Source: CAYTWW01 sp043801855 | GTDB lineage: Archaea > Nanobdellota > Nanobdellia > Woesearchaeales > GW2011-AR15 | Direction of reading: 5' to 3' | DNA: 7,929 nt | Assembly (NCBI GenBank): GCA_043801855.1 | Contig: JAZDLQ010000004.1 | Location: 1-7,929, forward strand | Part shown: piece after piece, positions 1 through 6,635 of the stretch | Numbering within the stretch: the stretch's first letter is position 1 | How the letters are laid out: every line of letters starts with the position of its first letter | Translations under genes and position numbers: made by a program | Notes under the pieces: model-generated | What the model saw: the letters and a program-made list of their open reading frames with translations, nothing else | Told to the model about the DNA's origin: nothing | The model's database searches: none

Positions 1-312
1 TGCTATGGAATTATTTGGAATTTTTTCAATAGAATCAACTTTTTTTAGCCACCATGGAAGCCTTGTATCTCCATAGCCCAGGGTGTAACACTTGCTTTTT
101 GTTTCATTATGGAAAAATTCAAGAAACTTCATTCCCAAAGAAGTCTTGCCTGAGCCCCTTTTGCCAATTATTAATAAAATAAGGCTGCTATTTTTTATTT
201 TATCATAAAACTCTTCATAGCTGCCTTTATCACTTTTAACAACTTCAAAAGGGACATATGGCTCTTTATCTTGTTTTATCTTCAAATTCCTAAATATGTC
301 TAAAACCCCCAT
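1..312 (-). CDS. P-loop NTPase, 5' part only (C-terminus beyond window)
   Basis: The minus-strand frame is open from an ATG at 312-310 to the window edge, giving 104 visible residues that start MGVLDIFRNLKIKQ. A hydrophobic strand (LILLIIG, about residues 44-50) runs into a Walker A motif, G50-K-R-G-S-G-K-T57, so the protein should bind a nucleotide triphosphate. The Walker B region lies beyond the edge. A GYGDTRLPWW stretch follows around residues 79-88 and I do not recognise it as a named family. The gene is divergent from the aromatic operon. A TATA-like box centred near 338 sits about 26 nt upstream of the ATG with no Shine-Dalgarno sequence, so the mRNA is probably leaderless. Bacterial shikimate kinase is also a P-loop protein, but the roughly 45-residue extension before the motif and the sequence after it do not fit AroK. 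The specific function is unknown. Confidence 0.8.
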   Translation of the reverse strand, partial: MGVLDIFRNLKIKQDKEPYVPFEVVKSDKGSYEEFYDKIKNSSLILLIIGKRGSGKTSLGMKFLEFFHNETKSKCYTLGYGDTRLPWWLKKVDSIEKIPNNSIA

Positions 313-334
313 AGTTAGCAGTATAGAATACCAA

Positions 335-342
335 ATATAAAA
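335..342 (-). promoter_or_regulatory. TATA-like promoter of the P-loop NTPase gene
   Basis: The minus strand reads TTTTATAT here. Its centre is about 26 nt upstream of the ATG at 312, the usual distance from an archaeal TATA box to the transcription start, which predicts a leaderless mRNA. The box is A/T-only, so on the plus strand it could also be read toward the aromatic operon. Confidence 0.5.
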
Positions 343-362
343 ACATTTGTAATTCCAGAAAG

Positions 363-370
363 ATTTAAAT
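363..370 (+). promoter_or_regulatory. Candidate TATA box of the aromatic operon
   Basis: ATTTAAAT lies in the 130-nt divergent gap. An archaeal start about 26 nt downstream would be near 393, leaving a 5' untranslated region of about 50 nt before the ATG at 443. A weak Shine-Dalgarno-like AAGGG at 431-435 precedes that ATG. Other A/T-rich stretches in the gap could also serve, so this choice is tentative. Confidence 0.4.
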
Positions 371-442
371 GCCCAAAGTTATTCCCGACAGCATATGATT
401 AATCTAGCTAATACTAATCTTAATTAATTAAAGGGTTAAAAA

Positions 443-1267
443 ATGATAATTGATTCCCATAAGTCAGCAAGCAACGAGCACCATTCACAGCCAATTGTAA
501 TCAAAGTAGGAGACGTTGCTATTGGCGGAGGAACCTTTACTGTAATCGCAGGACCAGATTCTGTAGAATCAGAAGACCAAATAATTAAATCTGCGGAATT
601 GATGAAAAAAAATGGCATCAAAATTATGCGTGCATCAGCCTTTAAGCCAAGGACCTCTCCCTATGCTTTTCAGGGATTAGGCATAGAAGGGCTAAAGCTT
701 CTCAAAAAGGCAAAAGACAAAACAGGCATATTAGTAGAAACAGAAGTAACTAGTATAAGAGATGTGCCTATTGCTGCAGAATACGCAGATTTGTTGAGGA
801 TAGGGGCAAGAAATATGCAGAACTTTGAGTTATTAAAAGAAGTTGGAAAAATCAACAAACCAGTAATATTAAAACGTGGAATGTCTGCAACCATCAAGGA
901 GTTTCTCATGGCTGCAGAGTACATAATGCACAATGGGAACAAAAATGTCATACTTTGTGAAAGAGGCATAAGAACATTCGAAACAGCATATAGGAACACA
1001 TTAGACCTGGAAGCAGTTGTAATACTAAAACAGGAAACAAATCTTCCAGTAATTGTAGATCCCAGCCATGCTGCAGGAAATCGCGACTGGGTAATACCTC
1101 TTTGTAGGGCATCAGCTGCAGTTGGCGCTGATGGGTTAATAGTTGAAGTGCATCCAGATCCAGAAGCTGCGCTCTGTGATGGTGCTCAATCATTGTACCC
1201 AGAACAACTAACTAAGCTGCTAAAAGAGTTAAAGCCAATATGTGATGCTGTAGGTAAGAAAATGTAA
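443..1267 (+). CDS. aroF: 3-deoxy-7-phosphoheptulonate (DAHP) synthase, type I-beta, with Asp at the metal-Cys position
   Basis: This 274-residue protein belongs to the KDO8P-synthase-like (I-beta) DAHP synthases, which condense PEP with erythrose 4-phosphate in the first shikimate step. Recognisable family motifs are KPRTSPYAFQGLG (68-80), IGARNMQNFELLKEVGK (120-136), LKRGMSATI (143-151), ILCERGIRTFET (170-181), DPSHAAGNR (206-214) and VEVHPDPEAALCDGAQSL (234-251). Metal ligands His209, Glu235 and Asp246 are present. The fourth, the Cys of the usual GPCS motif, is Asp39 (codon GAT, 557-559). The usual RGGAFKPR reads RASAFKPR. There is no N-terminal ferredoxin-like or chorismate-mutase regulatory domain; the length matches the short unregulated archaeal enzymes such as that of Pyrococcus. 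It is the first gene of the operon, and aroB starts 1 nt after its stop. Family assignment is firm, but DAHP synthase activity is less certain because of the lost Cys. Confidence 0.9.
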   Translation: MIIDSHKSASNEHHSQPIVIKVGDVAIGGGTFTVIAGPDSVESEDQIIKSAELMKKNGIKIMRASAFKPRTSPYAFQGLGIEGLKLLKKAKDKTGILVETEVTSIRDVPIAAEYADLLRIGARNMQNFELLKEVGKINKPVILKRGMSATIKEFLMAAEYIMHNGNKNVILCERGIRTFETAYRNTLDLEAVVILKQETNLPVIVDPSHAAGNRDWVIPLCRASAAVGADGLIVEVHPDPEAALCDGAQSLYPEQLTKLLKELKPICDAVGKKM

Positions 1268-1268
1268 A

Positions 1269-2366
1269 ATGGAAACAATATTGGTCGACATCAAAAATAA
1301 AATCAAAAAATACCCTATAATTGTGGGCAATTCTGCAGCATCTTTAATAAAAGATTTCATAAAAAAGAACCATAAAAACAAGCGCATAGTGCTCATAACA
1401 GATGATAGTGTCAAAAAGCTCTATGAAACCAAAATTCTAGAGATAATAAAATCAAACAATATTTGTTTAATCTCAATCCCAGCAGGAGAATCCAGCAAAT
1501 CAAGAGAAACAAAGCAAAAAATCGAAGATCAGCTTCTGGAAAAAAAGTATGGTCGCGATACACTAATAATTGCATTAGGCGGAGGAGTCATAGGAGATTT
1601 AGCAGGATTCGTAGCCTCTACATATTACAGAGGCATCCCAATAATTCATATTCCAACAACATTGCTTGCAATGGTTGACTCCTCAATAGGCGGAAAAACA
1701 GGTATAGATACAAAATATGGGAAAAATCTTATAGGAACAATACACCAGCCTGAAGCTGTTTTTGCTGACTTAAATTTCCTAGACAGCCTTCCAGAAGAAG
1801 AATTCCTCAATGGTTTAGCTGAAATAATAAAGATTGCAATTACTTTAGATAAAGAACTTTTCTCATTCATAGAAAAAAATAATAAGCAAATTTCAGCAAA
1901 AGAAAAAGAAGTTTTGCTGCATATAATAAAAAGAAGCATAGAGCTAAAAAAAGATATTGTAGAGAAAGATGTGGAAGAATCAGGGTTAAGGCAGATTATT
2001 AATTTTGGCCACACCTTCGGTCATGCATTGGAAGCTTATTCTCAATACAAAATTAAGCATGGATACGGTGTAAGCTTAGGCATATCGGTGGAAGCCAAAA
2101 TTGCAGTTTTAACTGGTGATTTAAAAAAAGAGCGCGAAAAAAGAATTATCTCGTTGCTGAAATCATTTAATCTTCCTACAAAAATCAATAGTGCAGTTGA
2201 TTCTAATAAAATTATTAAAATTATGGAAGCAGATAAAAAAGCAACTAACCAAAAACCAAGATTCATAATCTTAAAGGAAATTGGAAGAATAAAAACAAAT
2301 GATACTGCTTTTTCTTTTGAAGTGAGTGGAGATATAATTAAGAAAGCAATCAAAATGTCAAAATGA
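1269..2366 (+). CDS. aroB: 3-dehydroquinate synthase
   Basis: AroB converts DAHP to 3-dehydroquinate using bound NAD and a divalent metal, in the cytoplasm. The 365 residues match the normal family length. The N-terminal nucleotide-binding half carries PAGESSKS (71-78), GGGVIGDLAGFVASTYYRG (104-122), HIPTTLLAMVDSSIGGKTGID (127-147) and KNLIG (152-156). The C-terminal half carries NGLAEIIK (181-188), FGHTFGHALE (246-255) and KHGYGVSLG (263-271). Expected metal ligands Glu185, His248 and His264 are in place, and so is the late DKK motif (322-324). This is the classical enzyme, so the pathway here uses DAHP and not the alternative archaeal DKFP/AroB' route. The start lies 1 nt after the preceding stop with no clear ribosome site, and the stop overlaps the aroDE start (ATGA), indicating translational coupling. 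Nothing looks degraded. Confidence 0.97.
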   Translation: METILVDIKNKIKKYPIIVGNSAASLIKDFIKKNHKNKRIVLITDDSVKKLYETKILEIIKSNNICLISIPAGESSKSRETKQKIEDQLLEKKYGRDTLIIALGGGVIGDLAGFVASTYYRGIPIIHIPTTLLAMVDSSIGGKTGIDTKYGKNLIGTIHQPEAVFADLNFLDSLPEEEFLNGLAEIIKIAITLDKELFSFIEKNNKQISAKEKEVLLHIIKRSIELKKDIVEKDVEESGLRQIINFGHTFGHALEAYSQYKIKHGYGVSLGISVEAKIAVLTGDLKKEREKRIISLLKSFNLPTKINSAVDSNKIIKIMEADKKATNQKPRFIILKEIGRIKTNDTAFSFEVSGDIIKKAIKMSK

Positions 2367-3790
2367 TTTGCATACCTATTATCTCAAAAAATATGGATTC
2401 TGCATTAGCTGATATAAAAAAAGCAAATAATATTGCAGATATAATTGAACTAAGGATTGATTATATTTCTAATTTTGACTTAAAACAATTAATTGAAGCA
2501 GCAAAAAAGCCAGTAATTGTGACCAACAGGAGAAAATCAGACAATGGAAAATTTGAAGGTAGTGAAGAAAAAAGACTATCAGCATTAAAATATGCAATTG
2601 ACTTAGGAGCAGATTACATCGACATAGAGATTGATGCAAACTATAATGAAATCGTCAAGAACAAAAAAAATACAAAAATCATTGTTTCATATCATAATTT
2701 CAATGAAATTCCGAAAAATATTAATGAAATCTATAATAAATTAAATTCAACCAATGCAGATATTATCAAAATAGCAACAACTGCACACAAGCTAAGTGAT
2801 AATCTAAAAATTATTGAATTAATAAAAAATAGTAAAAAACCAATTATTGGCTTGTGCATGGGCCCATTAGGAGAAATAAGCAGGATACTTGCTCCGCTTT
2901 ATGGCTCTTTTTTGACTTTTGCAAGCCTTGAAAAAGATAAAGAATCAGCTCCAGGCCAGATTCCTGAAGAAATATTAAAAAATGTTTACAGAATAAATAA
3001 TCTAAAACCTGGATTCAAAATATACGGCGTAATTGGAAATCCAGTAAGAGAAAGCAAAAGTTATATCATACACAATGCATTATTCAAAAAAGATAAATTA
3101 AATAATATTTATCTCAATTTTCAAGTTAATGATTTAGAAGAATTCATAAAAAATTTCTCATCTTTATTATCAGGTTTCAGTGTAACAATGCCCCACAAAC
3201 AAGAAATAATTAATTGCCTTAATGAGATTAACCCTATAGCAAAAAAAATCAATGCAGTAAATACAGTAATAAACAAGAATGGTAAATTAGTTGGTTACAA
3301 TACTGATATGATTGGAGCAATAAAAGCGATTGAGACAAAAACCACTATTAAAGACAAAAACATCACTATTCTTGGCGCAGGCGGTGCTGCAAGAGCTATT
3401 GCTATAGGAATATTAGAAAAACATGGCAAACTGACTATACTAAATAGAACTGTAGAAAAAGCAGAAAAACTGGCTGAAGAGTTTAATTGTAATTTTAGTT
3501 CACTGCAGGATTTTGAAAAAATTAAAACAGATATACTAATCAATGCAACTTCTGTTGGAATGCACCCAAACATAAATGAAACTCCAATTAACACAAAAAA
3601 CGTAAAAAATATGATTGTTTTTGATGCAATTTATAATCCAGAAAAAACAAAATTATTGCAGGAAGCAGAAAAAAATAACTGTGTAATAATAAGCGGGATT
3701 GAGATGTTTGTAAACCAAGCAACAGAGCAATTCAAACTCTGGACAGGCAAAGAACCAGATATTAATCTTATAAGAGGTCTATTAAAATGA
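2363..3790 (+). CDS. aroDE: Bifunctional 3-dehydroquinate dehydratase (type I) / shikimate dehydrogenase
   Basis: One 475-residue protein fuses two consecutive pathway steps, 3-dehydroquinate to 3-dehydroshikimate and then to shikimate. Residues 1 to about 212 form the type I dehydratase: ELRIDY (29-34), catalytic His111 in SYHNF, Schiff-base Lys136 in DIIKIATTA, Arg174 in EISRILAP and Gln199 in SAPGQ. Residues from about 217 form the dehydrogenase: IGNPVRESKSYIIHN (224-238), SVTMPHK with catalytic Lys279, NAVNT (297-301), NTD with Asp315, nucleotide-binding GAGGAA (338-343) with NRT at 361-363, INATSVGMHP (393-402) and the C-terminal GIEMFVNQATEQFKLWTG. The SKSP motif of the shikimate pocket reads SKSY, a minor change. 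The domain order matches the plant enzyme and some bacterial and chlamydial fusions. The reading frame is continuous, so this is a true fusion. Both ends overlap neighbours by 4 nt. Confidence 0.96.
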   Translation: MICIPIISKNMDSALADIKKANNIADIIELRIDYISNFDLKQLIEAAKKPVIVTNRRKSDNGKFEGSEEKRLSALKYAIDLGADYIDIEIDANYNEIVKNKKNTKIIVSYHNFNEIPKNINEIYNKLNSTNADIIKIATTAHKLSDNLKIIELIKNSKKPIIGLCMGPLGEISRILAPLYGSFLTFASLEKDKESAPGQIPEEILKNVYRINNLKPGFKIYGVIGNPVRESKSYIIHNALFKKDKLNNIYLNFQVNDLEEFIKNFSSLLSGFSVTMPHKQEIINCLNEINPIAKKINAVNTVINKNGKLVGYNTDMIGAIKAIETKTTIKDKNITILGAGGAARAIAIGILEKHGKLTILNRTVEKAEKLAEEFNCNFSSLQDFEKIKTDILINATSVGMHPNINETPINTKNVKNMIVFDAIYNPEKTKLLQEAEKNNCVIISGIEMFVNQATEQFKLWTGKEPDINLIRGLLK

Positions 3791-5064
3791 AATTATTTGT
3801 AAACAAAACAGAAAAATTAACAGGAGAAATAGAAATACCTGCATCAAAATCCCATACAATCCGCGCAGTAGTTATAGCCTCGTTAGCTGATGGCACATCA
3901 AAAATAATTAACCCCTTATTTTCAGATGATACAAAAGCAGCAATAAACGGCTGCAAGGCCTTAGGAGCAAAAATAAAACAAGAAAATAACCTTATTATTG
4001 TTGAAGGTTTTAATGGAAAGCCAAAAAAGCCAAAAGAAGAACTCAATATGCTCAACTCAGGCACCTCAATTAACATGCTTACTTCTATAGCAGCATTAGG
4101 CAATTTTAAAGTAATACTAGATGGAGATGCTTCATTAAGGAAAAGACCAGTAAAACCTTTGCTTGATTCATTAGAAGATCTTGGCGTCAGTGCAAGCTCA
4201 ATAAATAATAATGGCTGTCCTCCTATAGAAATACAAGGCCCGATAAAAGGTGGTGAAACAGATGTTGATTGTAAAAGCTCGCAATATCTCTCAAGCCTGC
4301 TTATTACCTGCCCCTTAATCAATAATGAAACAACGCTCCATGCAAAAAACATATGCGAAATACCTTACATAAAGATGACTCTAAAATGGCTTGATAATTT
4401 TAATATTAAATATGAAAACAAAAACCTAGAATATTTTAAGCTATATGGTAAACAAAAATACAAGCCATTTGAAAAATCAATACCTGCAGACTGGTCATCA
4501 GCTGCATTTCCAATCTGCGCAGCTGCAATTACAAACTCAAACGTAATAATAAAAGGATTGGACATCAATGATACTCAAGGAGATAAAAAAATAATTGGTT
4601 ATTTAAAAAAAATGGGGGCTAATATTACAATTGATAATAAAAAAAATGAAATAAAAATAATTGGAACTCAATTAAATGGTACTGAAATTGATTTAAATGA
4701 GACTCCTGATTTGTTGCCTGTAATGGCAGTTGTTGCATGTTTTGCAAAAGGTGCAACAAAATTAATCAATGTGGCTAATGCAAGGATCAAGGAAACTGAC
4801 AGGATAAAAGTTATGCATTATGAGCTTAAAAAGATGGATGCTGATATTTCCGAATTGGATGATGGATTAGTAATAAAGCACAAATCTTTAAAAGGAAGTT
4901 TAGTTAACAGTCATTCGGATCATAGGGTGGTATTGGCATTGTCTTTGGCTGGTTTAATTGCAGAAGGCAAAACTGTAATAGATGCAGCAGAATCAGTATC
5001 TGTAACTTACCCTAATTATTTTGAAACGATGAAAGCTCTCGGAGCAAATTTTAAGGTTGATTAA
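3787..5064 (+). CDS. aroA: 3-phosphoshikimate 1-carboxyvinyltransferase (EPSP synthase), divergent subfamily
   Basis: EPSP synthase transfers the enolpyruvyl group of PEP to shikimate 3-phosphate. The 425 residues match the usual length. Visible motifs are PASKSHTIRA (Lys21, Arg26), LNSGTSINML (89-98), LRKRPVKPLLDSL (117-129, Arg120), SSQYLSSLL (164-172), PADWSSAAF (233-241), ETPD (Asp308), ARIKETDR (Glu336, Arg339), SDHR (377-380) and VSVTYPNYFE (404-413). Two positions differ from E. coli AroA. Arg100 of the GTxxR motif is Asn96, and Lys411 near the C-terminus is Val406. I recall related clostridial and archaeal AroA proteins with similar changes and the same IPADxSSA region, so this may be normal for the subfamily; that is recollection only. 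A GAGG at 3774-3777 precedes the ATG, which overlaps the aroDE stop. MurA is unlikely given the operon and the SSQ and KETDR motifs. Confidence 0.94.
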   Translation: MKLFVNKTEKLTGEIEIPASKSHTIRAVVIASLADGTSKIINPLFSDDTKAAINGCKALGAKIKQENNLIIVEGFNGKPKKPKEELNMLNSGTSINMLTSIAALGNFKVILDGDASLRKRPVKPLLDSLEDLGVSASSINNNGCPPIEIQGPIKGGETDVDCKSSQYLSSLLITCPLINNETTLHAKNICEIPYIKMTLKWLDNFNIKYENKNLEYFKLYGKQKYKPFEKSIPADWSSAAFPICAAAITNSNVIIKGLDINDTQGDKKIIGYLKKMGANITIDNKKNEIKIIGTQLNGTEIDLNETPDLLPVMAVVACFAKGATKLINVANARIKETDRIKVMHYELKKMDADISELDDGLVIKHKSLKGSLVNSHSDHRVVLALSLAGLIAEGKTVIDAAESVSVTYPNYFETMKALGANFKVD

Positions 5065-5065
5065 T

Positions 5066-6211
5066 ATGATTGGAAACGCATTTGGCAGATTTTTCCGTAT
5101 AACAACCTGTGGAGAAAGCTATGGCACAGGCAAGGGCTCTGGATTAGCAGTAATTGTAGATGGTATACCTCCTGGGTTAAAAATAACAGATGCAGATATT
5201 CAAAAAGAATTGGACAAAAGAAGGCCAGGAAAAGGAAAACTAAATTCTCCAAGAAAAGAAACAGATCAATGCCACATCTTTGCAGGCATTGGTCAGGATG
5301 GCGTAACTACAGGAGCACCTTTGGGGATAATTGTATACAATGTTGATACCCAGCAAGTTCATATAGATCAGTACAGGAATTATAAAGACCTTATCAGGCC
5401 AGGTCATGCAGAATATACTTATTTCGTTAAGTATGGTAAAAACGCTGATTGGTGCGGTGCTGGACGCGCCTCAGGAAGAGAAACTGTTGGCCGCGTCGCA
5501 GGAGGTGCAGTAGCCAAATTCATATTAGCCAAAGAAGGAATAGAATTAATGGCTTACACTAAAGAATGCATGGGCATAAAAGCCAAAGAAATGAGTTTTG
5601 ATGAAGCCAGGAAAAATTACAGGGCAAATGAGATAAATTGCCCGGACCTTGAAGCAGCTGAGAAGATGATTAAAAAAGTAACAGAAATAAAAAATGAAGG
5701 TGATACTGCTGGAGGAATAATTGAGTTAAGAATCAAAGGAGTTCCTCCTGGTTTAGGCGAACCGGTATTTGATAAGCTATCTGCAACTTTAGCTCATGCT
5801 TTAATGTCAATAGGCGCGATTAAAGGAATTGAATTTGGTGCAGGATTTAATGTAGCTAATATGAAGGGCAGTGAAAATAATGACCATCCTTACTTAGAGG
5901 GCAAAAAGGTAAGATTCCAAACAAACAACGCAGGTGGCATTCTAGGTGGAATTAGCAATGGTGAAGAGATTATAATAAAACTAGCAGTAAAACCAACACC
6001 AACAGTCAGTGTTCCGCAGCCAAGCATAAATATGAAAGAGATGAAAGAAGAAACTTTAAGCCCGATAACCAGAAGAGATCCGACATTGCTTGGCAGAATT
6101 TATGCAGTGGCAGAAGCCATGGCAGCATGCGCAATATTAGATGCATTATTCATGTATCGCGGCTATGATAATGTATGCAAAGCAGATAATCCATGGAGGC
6201 CTAAAAAATAA
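5066..6211 (+). CDS. aroC: Chorismate synthase, variant active site (GESYG)
   Basis: Chorismate synthase makes chorismate from EPSP with reduced FMN. I chose the ATG at 5066 (381 aa): it gives the family start MIGNAFGRFFR and has AAGG at 5053-5056 in front. An upstream in-frame TTG at 5057 would add three residues and overlap aroA. Family motifs are ELDKRRPGKGK (48-58), RKETDQCHIFAGI (63-75), RPGHAEYTYFVKYG (111-124, His114), AGRASGRETVGRVAGGA (132-148), GIEFGAGF (254-261), NNAGGILGGISNGE (287-300), KPTPTVSVPQ (309-318) and RRDP (336-339, Asp338). The normally invariant GESHG reads GESYG, so the first catalytic His (His17 in Neurospora) is Tyr19. GRHDP reads TRRDP, and FGES reads CGES. The fold and most motifs are intact, suggesting a divergent subfamily and not decay. 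Confidence 0.94.
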   Translation: MIGNAFGRFFRITTCGESYGTGKGSGLAVIVDGIPPGLKITDADIQKELDKRRPGKGKLNSPRKETDQCHIFAGIGQDGVTTGAPLGIIVYNVDTQQVHIDQYRNYKDLIRPGHAEYTYFVKYGKNADWCGAGRASGRETVGRVAGGAVAKFILAKEGIELMAYTKECMGIKAKEMSFDEARKNYRANEINCPDLEAAEKMIKKVTEIKNEGDTAGGIIELRIKGVPPGLGEPVFDKLSATLAHALMSIGAIKGIEFGAGFNVANMKGSENNDHPYLEGKKVRFQTNNAGGILGGISNGEEIIIKLAVKPTPTVSVPQPSINMKEMKEETLSPITRRDPTLLGRIYAVAEAMAACAILDALFMYRGYDNVCKADNPWRPKK

Positions 6212-6217
6212 TCCAAA

Positions 6218-6481
6218 ATGGACATTGAAGAATTAAGAAAGGAAATTGATAGCATAGATAATAAAATTATTAGCTTGTTAAGTAAAAGAAAACATCTAAT
6301 CAAAAAAATAGCTGAAACAAAAAAAGAATTACACAAGCCAATATTTGATAGAGAAAGAGAGGCTCAGCTTCTCAAAAGAATAAAAGCATTATCCAAAGAA
6401 GAAGGCTTAGACAAAGATTACATTCAATCGATATATGAAATTATTTTAAAAGACTCTAGGGAAAAACAAAAAAATATATAA
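6218..6481 (+). CDS. aroQ: Chorismate mutase, AroQ class
   Basis: An 87-residue, probably all-helical monofunctional AroQ domain that converts chorismate to prephenate, the branch toward Phe and Tyr. By comparison with the E. coli P-protein mutase domain the catalytic set is complete: Arg7 (Arg11), Arg24 (Arg28), Lys35 (Lys39), Asp44 (Asp48), Glu48 (Glu52), Ser80 (Ser84) and Gln84 (Gln88). The motif order RKEIDSID, KR, AETK, PIFDREREAQLL is typical. It starts 6 nt after the aroC stop and is the last gene of the operon. There is no fused prephenate dehydratase or dehydrogenase. Its final codons (6473-6481) overlap the TATA-like box proposed for the following leader transcript, so the 3' end may have a second role. 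Confidence 0.95.
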   Translation: MDIEELRKEIDSIDNKIISLLSKRKHLIKKIAETKKELHKPIFDREREAQLLKRIKALSKEEGLDKDYIQSIYEIILKDSREKQKNI

Positions 6482-6482
6482 A
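6475..6482 (+). promoter_or_regulatory. TATA box for the leader and DAHP synthase transcript
   Basis: TATATAAA, preceded by a purine-rich BRE-like run at 6461-6474, sits over the aroQ stop codon. Its centre is 26-27 nt upstream of the ATG at 6505, matching the archaeal TATA-to-start distance and the spacing seen at the genes starting at 312 and 7835. Transcription should begin at or next to that ATG, giving a leader of about 190 nt before the gene at 6696. Confidence 0.55.
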
Positions 6483-6504
6483 CCAGTTCTACTATCTTGT
6501 AATT

Positions 6505-6549
6505 ATGAGAGCAAATATAAATTATTTTTATTTTTGGTTTTACTTCTAA
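6505..6549 (+). CDS. Putative aromatic leader peptide MRANINYFYFWFYF (attenuator)
   Basis: ATG at 6505-6507, stop TAA at 6547-6549, 14 codons. Codons 7-14 are TAT TTT TAT TTT TGG TTT and then TAC TTC: three Tyr, four Phe and one Trp with nothing in between. The ATG is where a leaderless transcript from the TATA box at 6475-6482 would start. The next gene is DAHP synthase, the common entry to all three aromatic amino acids, so sensing all three fits. Bacterial pheL and trpL peptides have the same logic. A perfect inverted repeat flanks the aromatic run and a T7 tract follows. The caution is that the region is about 70% T, and archaeal terminators are T-rich, so a terminator for the upstream operon could read this way by chance. 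The in-frame ATG, TGG and stop, the promoter spacing and the inverted repeat favour a real leader. Confidence 0.55.
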   Translation: MRANINYFYFWFYF

Positions 6550-6565
6550 ATACTTCATTTGCTCT
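6508..6565 (+). promoter_or_regulatory. Hairpin enclosing the aromatic leader codons
   Basis: AGAGCAAAT (6508-6516) is the exact reverse complement of ATTTGCTCT (6557-6565), a 9-bp stem that two G-U pairs can extend at its base. The 40-nt loop holds all eight aromatic codons and the leader stop. The 5' arm is leader codons 2-4, so a ribosome paused on the first aromatic codons would cover it. Two weaker pairings compete. TGGTTTT (6535-6541, including the Trp codon) pairs with AAAACCA (6594-6600). TGGT (6586-6589) pairs with ACCA (6597-6600). Confidence 0.5.
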
Positions 6566-6572
6566 TGATAAG

Positions 6573-6582
6573 TTCTTTTTTT
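6573..6582 (+). terminator. T-rich tract, candidate attenuator terminator
   Basis: TTCTTTTTTT, with seven uninterrupted T's at 6576-6582, begins 7 nt after the 3' arm of the leader hairpin. Archaeal RNA polymerase terminates at such tracts without needing a hairpin. It could be the conditional stop of the attenuator, or part of a plain terminator for the upstream operon together with the T-rich run at 6523-6546. Confidence 0.4.
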
Positions 6583-6635
6583 GCTTGGTCTGAAAAACCA
6601 TTGTGTTGCGAACGAAAACAAGGGCTTTATTCTTA

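Noticed and set aside
1..312. The minus-strand P-loop protein as the missing shikimate kinase.
   Set aside because: It is divergently transcribed, has about 45 residues before the Walker A motif, and the sequence after the motif does not match AroK.
369..427. Short ORFs in the leader of the aromatic operon (ATG at 369 encoding MPKVIPDSI; ATG at 395 encoding MINLANTNLN), considered as another leader peptide.
   Set aside because: Neither has any Phe, Tyr or Trp, and I found no inverted repeat or T-tract around them. The second ATG sits about 28 nt from a TATA-like box, but nothing else supports a function.
670..999. Minus-strand open frames inside the operon genes (for example 670-999, 1646-2014, 2042-2353, 3768-4352).
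   Set aside because: They lie entirely or almost entirely within strongly supported plus-strand genes, have low-complexity hydrophobic or Ser-rich translations and match no family I know.
5057..5065. TTG at 5057 as the aroC start.
   Set aside because: The ATG at 5066 gives the standard family N-terminus and has AAGG at a good distance upstream; the TTG adds only three unsupported residues.
6601..6621. Small hairpin TTGTGTT...AAC...ACAA in the 6482-6695 gap.
   Set aside because: The stem needs a 4-nt bulge and a 3-nt loop and has few G-C pairs, so it is not convincing as a separate element.
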